Assembly: GCA_930367205.1 (NCBI GenBank)
Contig: OV884013.1
Location: 122,675,827 to 122,739,826 of the forward strand
DNA length: 64,000 bases
From: Acanthosoma haemorrhoidale
Taxonomy: Eukaryota; Arthropoda; Insecta; Hemiptera; Acanthosomatidae
Reading direction: 5' to 3'
Shown here one piece after another: positions 23,969 to 36,577 of the stretch (the stretch's first letter is position 1; every line of letters starts with the position of its first letter). A program made the position numbers and the translations under genes. Under the pieces are notes generated by a model, which was not told the origin of the DNA, did not search any database, and saw nothing but the letters and a program-made list of their open reading frames with translations.

Positions 23969-24867
23969 TTTTTTAAACGATAAATAAAAAATAATGTGCT
24001 ATTACCTTGAAGCATGACAGGTAATTAGTTCATCATGGCTGTGCATCTGCGTACCTGAGGGGGATACAATTATTTAAAAAAATCGAGCCTATTTATAGGT
24101 ATTTTTTATGATCGATTCTCCTAGGGCTATATGTAATCGAAACAGTTCTTTATACCTGGGGGGGGGGGGGTTGACGGTGAATAATAAAATAATAGAAACA
24201 AAACAGAGAATTATAAAGTTATTTTAAAAATTAACGAAGAAAAATGACTTCAATAATCAATGATAGCCCATCATCCGACAAGCTTTATTTAAGTAAGCTA
24301 CCCATGTTCACTCACAAGGATGAGTGAATTTCAAATGGATTAATGGACATACCCTAGAAAAAATCCTTACAGAAACCTAGAGCAACCTAAACCAGATCTC
24401 CACGCTAATAACGGTGCTTTGTACAGTGCATTTAAGTTACTATCTCTCTGGGGTAATCGATACTTGGGATAAGTTGTGAAATTATGCTAGCACATATAAT
24501 TAACATAGTTTTAAAGATATTTACTTATGTCACTTGTTACAAACAATTACAATTTTCATAATAGTAACAAAAAAACATAGGCAGATAGAACTGTGTCAAT
24601 TTGGCAAGCATTAATTTACTACCTTAAAACCTTACTCATTTCCTTAAAACAATTTAGGTCGTTATAGAATCCTTGCTAGAATGGTGGCCTGTCTATTCTC
24701 ATTAAGCTACTACTAAATCTAGTGGAACCTTCTAGGCTAAGTCGTTTCCTTGGTGACGTTGTTGAAGTCATCTACAAATTATATGGACTGTATGTACAAA
24801 AAATTAAATGTATATCAAATAAAATTAATGAAAAGTAAAACTTAATATTCAAAGTATATTTGTACTT
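23969..24867. other. Unassigned AT-rich DNA with a G13 run
   Basis: A run of about 13 G lies at 24158-24170. Nothing else stands out. Confidence 0.4.
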
Positions 24868-25281
24868 ACGCCTTACATTCTCGAACTCATCCCTTCCAAG
24901 TTCATGAAATTCCATAATACCTATCCAACCACCCTAATCCCCTAGCAAAGTCATTACACTGCACCACTCATCCATATAATCCTCCTAGGAGACTGAAACG
25001 GCAGTGGCCTCGTGACCTGCTATAAATACGCGACAGTGGGAGTCCTGACAATGGCCAGTTTCTATGATCATGTTCTGAGCGTCTGTGGCTCTTGCGCTCT
25101 TGGTCAGCCTCCGCTGGCTCGTATCCTGACGTGGCTCACGGAGGGGCGAGGGGGAATTCCCAAGAATCCACTTCCTATTTCGCATGAGCGAATGAAAATT
25201 GTAAATAGTCTATGAAAGAAAACATTTATCACAATTACTTATTGCCCAATGAGGCAGATTGTAATTTTATCATAATTAATT
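24868..25281 (+). repeat. Family A fragment (A7), ORF end and 3' UTR
   Basis: From CCTTACATTCTCGAACTCATC through the 3' UTR (CGTGACCTGCTATAAATACG, TGAGCGTCTGTGGCTCTTGC) to CCCAATGAGGCAGATTGTAA. The part between GCGAATGA and GTAAATAG is shortened. Confidence 0.9.
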
Positions 25282-26065
25282 TGTTGTTGTTGAAAGTATA
25301 TCCTATTTTAATACTATATAATTAGCCAAATATCAGCCAATTGCTCGATCTTATGCTTTTTTTACTTGAATTTACTGTAGTATAAAAATAAATACCAAAA
25401 CTATAAGAGTTGATGTAATAAGTATGTTAAAATATTCTTATGGGCATGCGCGATATCCTATAAAAAAAAATACGAAAACCGACTGCAGGCGTACACTCAC
25501 ATTCATCCTAAAAGATGGTGCATTTTAATGACATGGACCAAGGACAAATTCATGTCTCATCACGTTCATTAAAATTCTTGGCATTTAGTGGCGTCTCGCT
25601 TGAAGGCTACTTGACTTGTAAGAAGTACGGAACGTCCGACTATAAAATACGTTTTCAGGCCGTAAATATTATTCATTAATGTGGTACTGGGACGTCATCA
25701 TAGGACGGGTATAAATCTCCAGGCAGGACGAATGCTGAAGAACAAAGGCTGAACAGGAGAGAAGCCTCGCAGGAAGTACCGACATCTGTCACATAGAATG
25801 TACCAACTGTGATGTGCAAGAATAGTTTAAAATGTTGGTTAATAATCTCTTAAACTATTTATCTAACAACGATAGTTTATTCTACAAAGTTGGGAATTGT
25901 TATCCGGAAATGGACAAGAGACTCGCCATGAATCGGATACGACCGGACTTTTAAACCAGGCTGATGCTTAATGGGCACGGGGATATTTCTATTTGAGAAA
26001 GTAGTAGTCTACATTAGTAGAAGCACTTTGAAGTGTATTAGTACCACTTTACCAATAATAATACA
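25282..26065. other. Unassigned DNA
   Basis: No shared repeat or coding signal recognised. Confidence 0.4.
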
Positions 26066-26766
26066 CCTTCACCCTCTGTCGCAAGTCTTGTCCACTGGTT
26101 TATTTTAATACTATTCCTCTCCCTGTATCCGAGACAGTACGGTACTTAGGCTTTCATCTCCACAAACGACTGATCTGGAACCCACACACGAGGCTAAAAA
26201 GACAAGAACTAAACAGACCCTTTGGACAACTGTACAGACTACTTCAAAGGACATCCCATCTATCAATAGAAAATAAATTACTAATCTACAAAGTTATACT
26301 TAAGCCAATCTGGACATACGGAATAGAGCTATGGGGGACAGCAAAAAAGTCGAACATCAAGCGCATCCAATCCTTTCAATCAAAAGTCCTGGGAACAACA
26401 GTAAATGCCCCTTATTACGTCAGCATCAAAACCGTTCATATCGATCTTAATATACCCTACATTCTTGAACTCATCCCTTCCAAGTTCATTAAATTCCATT
26501 GTAACCTACCCAACCACCCTAATCCCGGAGCATAGTCAATGCACTGCGCCACTCATCCCTATAATCCTCCTCGGAGACTATAACGGCAGTGGCCTCATGA
26601 CCTGCTATAAATGCGTGACAGTGGGAGTCCTGGCAATGGTCAGTTTCTCCAATCATGTAATGAGTATTGTATGAATGATGAATTGTAAATATGGTATGAA
26701 TGAGAATATTTATCTCAATTACTTATTGGCTAATAAGGCAGATTGTAATTTTAGCACAATAAAGAA
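26066..26766 (+). pseudogene. Family A fragment (A8), RT C-terminal half and 3' UTR
   Basis: Begins CCCTCTGTCGCAAGTCTTGTCC and encodes, with several frame breaks, ETVRYLGFH, NPHTRLKRQELNR, the WTYGIELWGTAKKSN stretch and ILELIPSK. The 3' UTR is shortened, with a deletion between ATCATGT and GTATTGTATGAATGATG. It ends in ATTGTAATTTTAGCACAATAAAG. Confidence 0.92.
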
Positions 26767-28626
26767 TAGATTAAAAAAAATAAAAGTTTTGAATTTCTTT
26801 TGCTAGTCTAGCATGAACACATGTAAGGACCTAGTAGATTACTATATTAAGATGCCCCACATGGCAGCCATAATCTGCGCTGTACACCTTTCTAAATTAA
26901 TAATTTTTGACATAAATGGAGACCAGTGGTATGGGGTAACTCAAAAAGTATAGTGGAGGGATTTTCATATTGGGGACAATTCTCTATAACAGTTAAATGC
27001 AATCAGACTTACTGGTGACTGATAAATAAATCTTTGGTGACTTGGTATTTAAGCAGCAAAAGTAAATGAAAGTTTATTCAAAATATTCGTATGGTTCCAT
27101 ATAGCCAGATGGTAGAGTAGTGTTTGAAGGAATACCTTGGATAGCAATAAAGCATTGATTTTTGTGTCACTCAAAGGACAAATATTAACTTCAAAAGTTG
27201 TTAACTTTAAGAACTCCTTACAATGTCAAAAGATATTTTACGAATGATCTTTTCGTTGAAAAAATATCAAGTCATTTCCGAATAAGATATTGGGTGGTTA
27301 TTATGTATCATATTTTAGGATTGCTCATGCCTTTTTGACACGAAGTAACAACCTTCTTAGGAGCCCCATCCGGTTGGATCTTAAAAAGACGCTTTTTGTA
27401 AGTCCCCCGACGGGCAGCTTCGGCCGACTTGTTTTTTTTTTTTCACTGCCCAGGTAGAAGATCAGAGCTAAGCTGGATCTGAGCAATTACTTTCAGTATA
27501 TTTCTTTAGCTGCTAACTGACAAAGGAGATTTCACTCGTGAAATTCGGTAATCTTCTGTTAATTTATGGAGGTAACGTGTAGGGCAAAGTTTGTAACAAA
27601 CCTCCAGGAAAAATCTGTTCAAACCTTTATTATGTAATGAAGAGAGTTTCACGTCAAGAATAAATTTAACATTTTTACACGTCTAGGACGTCTTGCATAA
27701 CTGTGCATGTTTCACCCCAGTCTCTAGGATGATATATTATTGACGTGTTGATGATTGCAGCCAATTTTCACAATCTGTTTTCTACATGTAGGGGACTCAA
27801 TTAATGCTGATATCATAATGTGAACAAACACACGTTACATAAGATTTAACACTGATCAAACCATACACACGGTAAAGTAATATTTACTAATGGAGTGTTA
27901 CTATACTGGAAAAATAAATATAAAATAAACTAAAATTGCAGTATTGCATAAAAGGCTTAACTATATTTGATACGTATCTGAGGAAATAAAATATATTTTG
28001 AACACAAATAATAATAAACCCTGCCTGGTTAATTTCAAACGGACTATTACATAAGTACCTAACTTAATGTATATTAAACATTAAAAGCATTCTTCTGATC
28101 ACGAACAAATACACTGAGGCGGTCCTCGAAAGAGAAAAGTTGAGTTGTCAATGTTTAGTGTAAATTTTACTTTCATCAAATGTGAACGTGATAGGGGTTT
28201 TTCATCCTTTTTCTTTTTTTACGATAGACTTTCTATCACTTGATTATTCCTCGTTGGTGTGTCGAGTTCTTTCTACACCCGTTAGTGAACTCTCACTGCT
28301 GGTGAAAAATTTAAAAAAAGTTTTGCATTAGTAAATAACTGCAGTAGGCATAGATTTTGTAGCTAAATGGAACCAACGCGAGGCAAAACACAACTATAAC
28401 TTGTATCGTATTCTCTCTAGCATCATCAATTCTTTCATAAAATTAAAAACCGGGTTCTGATTAACTCAGGAATGTAGAAATTTTAAGATAAACAGAACAG
28501 CCACTTACTAAATAGAAGTACCAGTATTAAAGCCTCCACATCAGAAAAAACTGTTTTATATCACAAGGCAACATTTGCTAATTTAAAATAGGATGAATCA
28601 CAGGATCAGTAATATTGAAAGTTGTC
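26767..28626. other. Unassigned AT-rich DNA
   Basis: No shared repeat and no supported exon. About 27350-27520 is slightly GC-richer. Confidence 0.4.
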
Positions 28627-28733
28627 TTGCATAATCATAAAAGTACCAGCATAAATGGTAAAAATTTCCCTTGCTTAGTCCTAAAAGTACCAGCGTAAAT
28701 GGTTTAAATTTCCCTTGCATATTCATAAAACCT
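28627..28733. repeat. 44-bp tandem duplication
   Basis: TTGCATAATCATAAAAGTACC, TTGCTTAGTCCTAAAAGTACC and a partial TTGCATATTCATAAAACC start at 28627, 28671 and 28715. That gives two full units and a third start, at a period of 44 bp. Confidence 0.85.
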
Positions 28734-29028
28734 CGATGCAATAATCCAATATACAAACATTGTTAGCTGGATTCAAAGTCTATTGCAAAAGAAACAAACA
28801 ATTTAAATTCAATAAGTGAAAGTCCGAGATACAAATAGATTTCCCAACGCACGGATCGGTTTTTAAAAATATTCATCTTTCTTCAACGCTGGCTCCTTTC
28901 ACGCTCCTTTAAATGCACATAGTAATAAAGAGTGTTAATAAACATTTCGCACACGGGGAGATGTTATCTTGTAATAGGTTGTAACATGATATACCGTCGT
29001 TAACTCACTTATAAATGTATACATAATC

Positions 29029-29520
<492 letters not shown>

Positions 29521-29730
29521 GAACAAAGCAATTAAGTGAGCAATTATTGCAAGATGGTAGATCGAAGAAAATTATCTTGAGAATAGTACAATTAGAACAA
29601 TTTCACACTGAACGCACTGCATGGACTTGGATAGGTGAGGCTGCATGTTTGGTATTCGACAAATTTTGAAAAATCCTGAGACCAAAATCAGTCTTAGTCA
29701 ACTTTTAGAAGAAGAATTAATCAATAGTAC

Positions 29731-30040
29731 AGTTTTATAATGCTAAGAACAAGTATAAGGGGCTTGGAATGTATACCTGCCTCGTGGCTTCGAGGAAGTC
29801 ACTGATATTTTTAAGTAAGCAACCCTCCTTACTTCCCTTATCCCTACTTCCCAGTACTATCCTTTTCTTATGCATATATGTCTCAGCTTTAGCCCCAGTC
29901 CACACTCGTCCCTAGACATTCCAGCCAGTATGTAGAAACGTAACTCTTAATATTTGTATATACCAGTGTTTTGCTAGTGCTTCATAATTAAGCTTTTCTT
30001 TATTTTCTTTTAAAAGACTCTCTACAAAGATTATTTGACT
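29731..30040 (+). mobile_element. Solo-LTR-like element, copy R2, with 4-bp target duplication
   Basis: Starts AGTTTTATAATGC and ends ATTATTTGACT, and is flanked on both sides by GTAC (29727-29730 and 30041-30044). The 310 bp contain a TATA-like TATGCATATATGTCTCAGC and a poly(A)-signal-like site (decayed ATAATTAAGC where another copy has AATAAAGC). Ends in AGT...ACT with a 4-bp duplication fit insect Ty3/gypsy LTRs. Without an internal region this remains an inference. A MITE is the alternative. Confidence 0.75.
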
Positions 30041-30669
30041 GTACGACGAATCTATCAACAAATGCGTCCTAAACTAACGGGTCCTAGCTTAAAATAAGGC
30101 TAACGGGTAAAGGGTTATGATTTTATTCAAAAATATCCTGATGCTGGTTGGGCTGATATCACACCCTAGAGGAATGAATAATGTACAAAGTTGAGGCCCA
30201 CACTAAAAGAACAAACTGAGCTGTATGTTCAATTTTTAACTTATTCAATTCCAGACTACTCTCACGAGGGATAACGGTTGTACAGTGTTTTGATGAAAGC
30301 AATCATATTATTATTAATTATATTTGAAAATAATATACTGAGGAATATGATGACCTGTAGGTGGAGGATAAAAAGTTCATCGAATATTCAGAACGCGTTC
30401 ATGAAAATAAAGCAATTGTCCTCGCCTAGGGAATGAACTGTAAACCTGATTTAGCCCAACATTTGAGATGAAGACGTTTTCATTTTTGGTTGAACCAAAA
30501 GTATTTTATGTCAGCTAACTCTATCTATTTTTATTTTACATTTGAATGTTAGTGCCTATGTATAATGTATAATATAATGTATAATTGTAAAAGGCGTACA
30601 CTCCAGATAGTTCTGATTGACTGAATGCTTCCCGCGCTTTCTTTCCCGGGCTAGGCCGTCCGATTTTTT
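30041..30669. other. Unassigned AT-rich DNA
   Basis: A small ATAATGTATAATATAATGTATAATTG duplication lies near 30560-30590. No coding signal. Confidence 0.4.
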
Positions 30670-31050
30670 TTTTGATTTTTTCTCTCAACCACTATTTAGT
30701 ATTATTTTTTTTAAATTATTGTTATAAACAATAATATAATTTTTCTGAGGATTGCTCCTTTTACTGCATAACTTACAAAATAATCTTACAAACTAACATA
30801 CGCTTTTTTTGTGGTTAAAAAGAATTATATAATGTAAAGGGACTAGGTAATGGGGCTCACCTTCGGATTACAATAAAGGGACTAAAACTAAACTTACAAA
30901 CTGAGCGGGGGAACTGAGCGGGGGTGATTGTGTTGAACACGGGGTTTGTCATGCACTCTAGAGAATCAAGGAATTTTAGGTCTACGGGGGATGAATTCTT
31001 CCACCGTAGTCAGCTCAAAGTCCTCGTGAATTAAAAGGTGCTATGAAATT
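30670..31050 (-). pseudogene. Family B-related jockey-like fragment (B3)
   Basis: The plus-strand words GGGGCTCACCTT, GGGTTTGTCATG and GATGAATTCTTCCACCG parallel copies B2 and B4. GCTCCTTTTACTGCATAAC is shared with B4. It represents the minus-strand end of the RT ORF and the 3' UTR. It is more diverged than B1 and B2, so it is probably a sister family together with B4. Confidence 0.7.
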
Positions 31051-32397
31051 TGAAATTTTGCTACTGTATACTGGGATATCGTCCTAGGATGGGTTTAGTT
31101 CTTCTTAACGTGCAGAGATTCGTCAAGTGCTTTGATTACTTGTACACAGTTCCTCCCCCCTATCTGAGCCGACCAGAAGCCGTTTTATAATTTGTATAAA
31201 GTTATCTATGATTTTTTTCAAATAAATGTGCTGTTCAGTAAGTGACGTGCTGTGGCGTACAATCATCTTGCGTATCGATACAGCACACCTTAGTATGCGG
31301 AGACGAAGCCTGTCAACATTGTGCTATTGCGACGTGTCCGGACTACTTGACAAAGACCTGTTGAGCACCCATCATGCAAATCCCGATGACCGCATCCCCA
31401 TTGTCTTGAGCCAGTCATTAGGCCAATAGGATTACAGGGCGCAGAGTGGATGTCCCCTCGACTCTCATCTCTTCCTTGGAAACGAGGTCAGCTTCGTGCC
31501 AGTATTCCTAGGACAGCAAATATCTTTGAAGTTTCTTTGGAGGTCTTCTGTCGATCAATAGAATCTTTTTACTCAAATTGGATGCCTCCGATAACTTTTG
31601 ACAGACATTAGAAACAGATTTACAGAGCGGCAAATCACCTCTGATGTAATGGACGTTCTTCGAGTTCCCACCGAGACCTTGGCCTGACGGTATACCCTTT
31701 TCCTTTAATGAAGCTCTTGACACTGAATCATCAGCGTCGGTTGCGACCTCCCTCGGAGAAGTTGCTGAATTCCTTTCGGTTTCCTAATGGAGTGTCGCAA
31801 GAGAGTAAGCAACTGCCTCGCATTCAGCCGACTGACTTTTTCCCACTGAGGCATAGCATATCTTTCATCTCTATATCTATTATTTAAAAAAATAAAATAT
31901 TAATAGTATGGTCTATTAATGATGTTTTTGAAAAAAGAAACAAGCTATATATATATAGCTTAACTAACCATTGTAAATATATATACTATCCTATATAAAG
32001 AATTCTCAAAAAACTTTAAAAATAAATACTACCGCAGAAAAAACAACACTTTGAGAATCAATCTATTCTGTAGTCCAAATCTGTTAAGTTTCATCGATTT
32101 AACCTGAACAAAGTGCTCATGAATAAAAATAAGTTGTCTGTTTTTGCTCCTGCAAGCCAAATACAAAAACTAAAAAAGTAATTCAAAAACTGTGAATTAA
32201 AATTATAAATTAGTACCTAAAAGATGAATTCTTCAGTAATACAATTTTTTCCGAGTTTCTTTTGAGACATAATATATTGGGAATAATTATGTCCTATATA
32301 ATGCATGAAATGATCTTATAGTTATTTATTTTTTAACTGATGGCTTTCTATTTTAGATTTGCCTAATATTTGACAGTATTTATAAATATAAATCAAT
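31051..32397. other. Unassigned DNA
   Basis: About 31230-31850 is GC-richer with open frames on both strands but no recognised domain. At 31942-31961 a 20-bp perfect palindrome, AAGCTATATATATATAGCTT, occurs in AT-rich DNA. Confidence 0.35.
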
Positions 32398-32697
32398 AGT
32401 TTTATAATGCTTAAAGTAGAAGGGGCTTGAGCAGAACTGTATACATGCCTTGTGACTTCATGAAAGTCACTGATGGTTCCTGTTATTTTTAAGTATGCAA
32501 CCCTCCTTACATCCCTCGCTCCCCACTTCCCAGAACTATCCTTTTCTTATACATATATTTAACCCCAGACCCCACTTTGTGGTATGTAGAGACGTAACTT
32601 TTGATATTTGTATATACCAGTGTTTTGCTTGTACTTCATAATAAGTTCTTTCTTTCTTTTCTTTTAAAAGACTCTCCTCTACAAAGATTATTGTACT
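32398..32697 (+). mobile_element. Solo-LTR-like element, copy R3
   Basis: 300 bp from AGTTTTATAATGC to ATTATTGTACT with the full set of family words (CCTTGTGACTTCATGAAAG, CTTATACATATAT, AATATTTGTATATACCAGTG, TTCATAATAAG, CTTTTAAAAGACTCTCC). The flanks CAAT and AATG do not form an exact duplication. Confidence 0.78.
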
Positions 32698-32813
32698 AAT
32701 GACAAAGCAAAACATCTATATAAAATAAGTTATATTATTAATGTGTAATTAATATGTGATTAAAATTATTATCTATTTATTTTCTAATAATACGAAAATA
32801 TATTATCACGTAC

Positions 32814-32878
32814 CATTCTTTCCAAGGACTTGGTGAAGTACTGTTAGTATTGTAACAATCGTGATTGCTCCCTTCATC
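32814..32878 (-). CDS. Candidate host-gene first coding exon with signal peptide
   Basis: On the minus strand, ATTGTTTTTTTTACAG is a good acceptor. It is followed by G-ATG and 64 nt of open frame ending at AATG, then a GTACGTG donor. The peptide starts MKGAITIVTILTVLHQVLG. It has a lysine at position 3, a hydrophobic run of about 15 residues and a small residue before a likely cleavage site after Gly19, which is a classic secretory leader. The exon leaves one base, matching the two-base start of the exon at 9390. The preceding acceptor implies at least one upstream untranslated exon. The solo-LTR-like element R3 lies about 115 bp downstream, in the intron. The function of the protein is unknown. 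Confidence 0.65.
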
Positions 32879-32881
32879 CTG

Positions 32882-33778
32882 TAAAAAAAACAATTTTAAT
32901 GAAACTATTTCTCTGAAATAAAAGAACCATATTATAGAAGATATAATGCTTTAATTGATCCCTTCTCTTTGATTTCATGAAAGGAATTACAAGGAATAGA
33001 ACCAATTACTTTTTTTTCGTGGAACAGACACGTATTGGAGACTTGACAAGGCGTACAAATGTCTTCGGTGCCTGTATGTAAATTATAATTTCCAAAGTGA
33101 GAGGAGTCCTTGAACTGTTGGGAAAGAAGTTTTTGAGTACATTCCATGAAATCAATGATTGTCAACTCGACGGTCGCAAATTCTTAGCCACTCCGTAATA
33201 TTCCACTTATTTACTTTCTGACATCTACCAATCGGATACAAATATGAAAGGGAGGTCGATGCAAAGTAGGTCTTGATCCTCTCAATCCCAGAATAGAATA
33301 TCTCAAAGAAACAAACTCTTCAGTTGAATGCAATAATAACTACGAAATAACAGGATTTATTTCTAAGTTTATTATAAGCCCATCTTAATTTTCATTATTA
33401 TTGAATCCTTTTTTTAGAAATTCTACTGTTTTGGCCTATTTTTTTTCTTACATTTTGAACTTAGATCGACAGTGTATCGTTCTTCAAAGAAGAGAAAATC
33501 TCATGAATTTCGGAGTAGTGCGGGAAATGTATTTTAACCAGTGCCTCTCCTTAAACTGTATACCTGTTTCTTGAGTAGTTTGGTTGTCACCTAACGATTC
33601 ACCTGTTGAAACCCTTTGCGTATTTATGGGAAGCTTGAAGCCTGTAAACATTTTTTTATCAATGCAACATAATCCTCACACTTTTTAAGAAGTCATCAGT
33701 CAAGTTTTCATGATAGCTTTGTTGAGTTTTGATGTGGTTTCACAAGTTTTAGCCGATATAATGCCAATTTGCCAAGTA
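32882..33778. other. Probable intron sequence upstream of the signal-peptide exon
   Basis: A minus-strand frame (33165-32932) is open for 77 codons and has five cysteines. It ends within 60 bp of the exon acceptor and shows no known domain, so it is more likely chance. Nothing else is recognised. Confidence 0.35.
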
Positions 33779-34610
33779 AAGGGTGTCCAAGAATTAACGC
33801 AAGACTTGAATTTGCCGCCATTTGTGCAGTAAAAAAAACCCTAAAAAAAAAAAACAATTTGATATCTGACAGTTTAGGGTTACTAAAAATATAGCGTTAC
33901 ACGTTAGAACAACGTGTTTGCATTGTTGAACATTATCTCAAAAATAATAAAAGTTGGCGGCCGTAGTTCGAACATTTCATACAAAATATGGTCGGAATAG
34001 TGTTTTGACTTCATCAACTGAGAAGAGATTAATTGAAAAATTTAGGGAGACTGGATCAGTTGGAGACACTAAACACACTGGTCGTGCAAAAACAAGCCGT
34101 TCAAATGTCAATATCGAGAGTGTTGTTGAAAATCCATAACACAGTTCTTTGTGCCGAAATTGGATGATATTGATGTGGCCAATATTTCAACAAGATGGTG
34201 CCCCATACCATGAAACAATTCAAATACTGCATGAGACATTTCCAGGTCGTGTACTCTCTTTTTTCGGTGATCAGATTTGGCCCCCTAGATCGTGTGATTT
34301 AACACATTTAGATTTCTTTGTATGGGGTTATTTGAAGTCAAAGGTGTATGTCAACAAGCCCACATCAACCCGTGCATTAAAAGAGGAAATTCAACGCTGC
34401 ATCAACGAAATTCAACCACATTTATGCCAAATGGTCATGGAAAGAGTGCATATGTGCTAGCAAAGTCGTAGAGGCCATTTGCCCGACGTGTTATTCCATA
34501 AATAACCCTATCCTATTTTCTTTATAATTCAATACAAAAATAACAACAAAAATACTAAAAACTGCGTTTTCTATTTAAATCAAATCTTGCGTTAATTCTG
34601 GGACACCCTT
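33779..34610 (+). mobile_element. Tc1/mariner-type element M1 with internal deletion
   Basis: Ends AAGGGTGTCC and GGACACCCTT form inverted repeats that extend inward (AATTAACGCAAG / CTTGCGTTAATT), flanked by TA on both sides. The plus strand carries a transposase start region (33914-34139: a helix-turn-helix part with KYGRNSVLTSSTEKRLIEKF). A stop follows, then the catalytic C-terminal half (34149-34460: FQQDGAPYHETIQ, CDLTHLDFFVWGYLKSKVY). The region with the first catalytic Asp is missing. At 832 bp it is clearly shorter than a full element of about 1.2 kb, and so non-autonomous. Confidence 0.93.
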
Positions 34611-35838
34611 TATAAAGGCCAAATATTTGTTTGTATTTTAATTTAGTTTGAGTTTTTCTGACTTCGTCCTATCGTCACTGAATTTTTAAATCTAGTTTCT
34701 TTATATCAATATTTTAAACTTTAATTCAGTTCAAAATTCTCTTAGAAGTTTATTATTTTTCGTTTTGAAATCAGCGTGTGATTATTAGAATGTAATTATG
34801 TCAAAGAGAGAGAGAGCTCAGAAACATATTAAGGAGTATTGGGCTTAGCGACTGGCCCTGCAGAATACCTTCATGAATATTCATCTTACTTGACAACATC
34901 TCACATCTGCCTACAATTATCATCATGGATTAAAGCGTGGATGCCAGATCAAAGCTGACTGAAGGGGTTTCCTTGATTGCCAAGACGACCGGTTGCCAAG
35001 TATGAAGAACGATGATGAAGAATGTGCTCTTTTGAGATCCGGCGCCAGGTCAGCTCATACTCAGACCGATGATGATGACCTGACCGCGCCAACACCCACG
35101 AAGAAATTACTGCCAACGCTCATCATCTACCTGATGCCAGCAGCAAATCTACCCTGCTCCTTAGTCCATCGTTCAGTTTTTTGAACTAGCTTTCTAGTAA
35201 ACGGTAGAACACATAGTTTAGGAAAGGTATTTTGCGAAAACGGTATAGTACGGCTGACTATCAACGTTTCGGATTCAACCATTCACTTAAGATTTTCAAA
35301 TGCGATATCGGATTTACCTTCTCAGAGCTACGGGAAAGATTGTGAGCCAACACAATTGAAGAGAAAGCTTGTTAGTTTAGAGGACGAACTCGTCGGAATA
35401 ACTGTACCTTTAGCAACCATACCAACAGTTAATATGCATTACATGTTGCGTTATATTTAATGAATCAATTAGGTGGAAATGCATTTTTCTTTTTTATAGT
35501 ATCAAATAATGATCTTCATGGAGAAGGTTTTTCTAATAATTAACGAATCCCTACTTAACTCATTTTGGTTTTTTTTGGAGACAATTATAACTTTGCTAAT
35601 CAAGACTTCTTAAAAAAAAACTTATATTTGTTATAAACCACAATATGGACAATTATATATATTTACAGCTTAGGGCTTACAGAACTACGTGAAGGGATCT
35701 ACAAGTTCTTAAGACTAGGGCAGTATATATATAGTAATGATAATAATACAGATATCACTGAAAGGTCGTGGGGAAGGAAAATAGGTTATTGATAATTACA
35801 ATAGAGCTGATAAGTTTAAGAGATACAGTTAGTAGGAT
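34611..35838. other. Unassigned DNA
   Basis: 34800-35200 is GC-richer with a plus-strand frame (34993-35184) rich in Asp and Thr but no known domain. A GA-type run is at 34806-34816. At 35831-35838 AGTAGGAT is the left target duplication of copy B2. Confidence 0.35.
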
Positions 35839-36569
35839 TTTTTTTTTTCTTCATAGCCCCTTTAAATTTACAGATAATTACATACAATTATAGATCCTCA
35901 GGTGAATCTATTCACAAATTATTTTGTATTTCCTGTAGCATCACTACATTATATACAGGTTTTGTTATTTTATAGAAATTATATAATCGAATAACAAGCA
36001 TAATGATATACATTATACGTGACTGGACTAAACTGACTAATAAAGGTTATGGGGCTCACCTTTTTGATCAACCTTAAAAATAACTTACATACTAATTCTT
36101 AACTTAATTTTTCCCCGACAGTCTGTTGCCATCGATGCGGGAGGGGTGGTGGGGTCATAGTGTTAAACACTGGGTTTGTCAGGTGCTGCAACGAGTCAAA
36201 AAACTTAATGTGTCTCCGGCGGATGAACTCACCCACCGACGGCACACCAAGTAACGGGTGCAGGTCAGCATTCTTCAACCTCTCGAGAGAGGTACGTCGG
36301 ACCACTTTTCGCATGATTCCGTTCTGGAAGTGTTGGAGACATTTGGCTGTATTGTCAGTCAAGTGGGTAAATAGCGGGGCACCGTACAGCAGAGCTGGCC
36401 GGAGGACACATTTATATATCATCAATTTGAGACGAAGCGACAGGTTGGGTGAAGTTAGCAAGTGCGATAGCCGGTAAGACCTTTGTCGTTCTTTTTCTAT
36501 TTTATTACTAAAATGAGTAGAGAAATGGAGATGCCTATCCATTTTTATACCCAGATAGTGCATTGAGAA
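35839..36569 (-). pseudogene. Family B jockey-like retrotransposon (B2), 5'-truncated insertion with 8-bp target duplication
   Basis: The minus-strand frame 36563-36099 is open for 154 codons. It encodes the C-terminal end of a jockey-type RT ORF: YLGIKMDRHLHFSTHFSNK, LRPALLYGAPLF, a VVRRTSLERLKNADLHPLLG stretch, ending at HRWQQTVGEKLS and a stop. The 3' UTR runs to an A-tail (plus-strand T-run at 35839-35848). AGTAGGAT occurs directly after the tail (35831-35838) and directly before the truncated 5' end (36570-36577). That is the footprint of target-primed reverse transcription. The intact ORF remnant and duplication suggest a fairly recent insertion. Confidence 0.95.
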
Positions 36570-36577
36570 AGTAGGAT

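Noticed and set aside
32932..33165. Cysteine-containing 77-codon minus-strand frame as an extra exon
   Set aside because: It lies directly upstream of a good acceptor, has no donor of its own in frame and no recognisable domain. It is more likely chance.
34993..35184. Asp/Thr-rich 63-codon frame as a gene
   Set aside because: No domain, no splice signals at its borders and no support from repeats or context.
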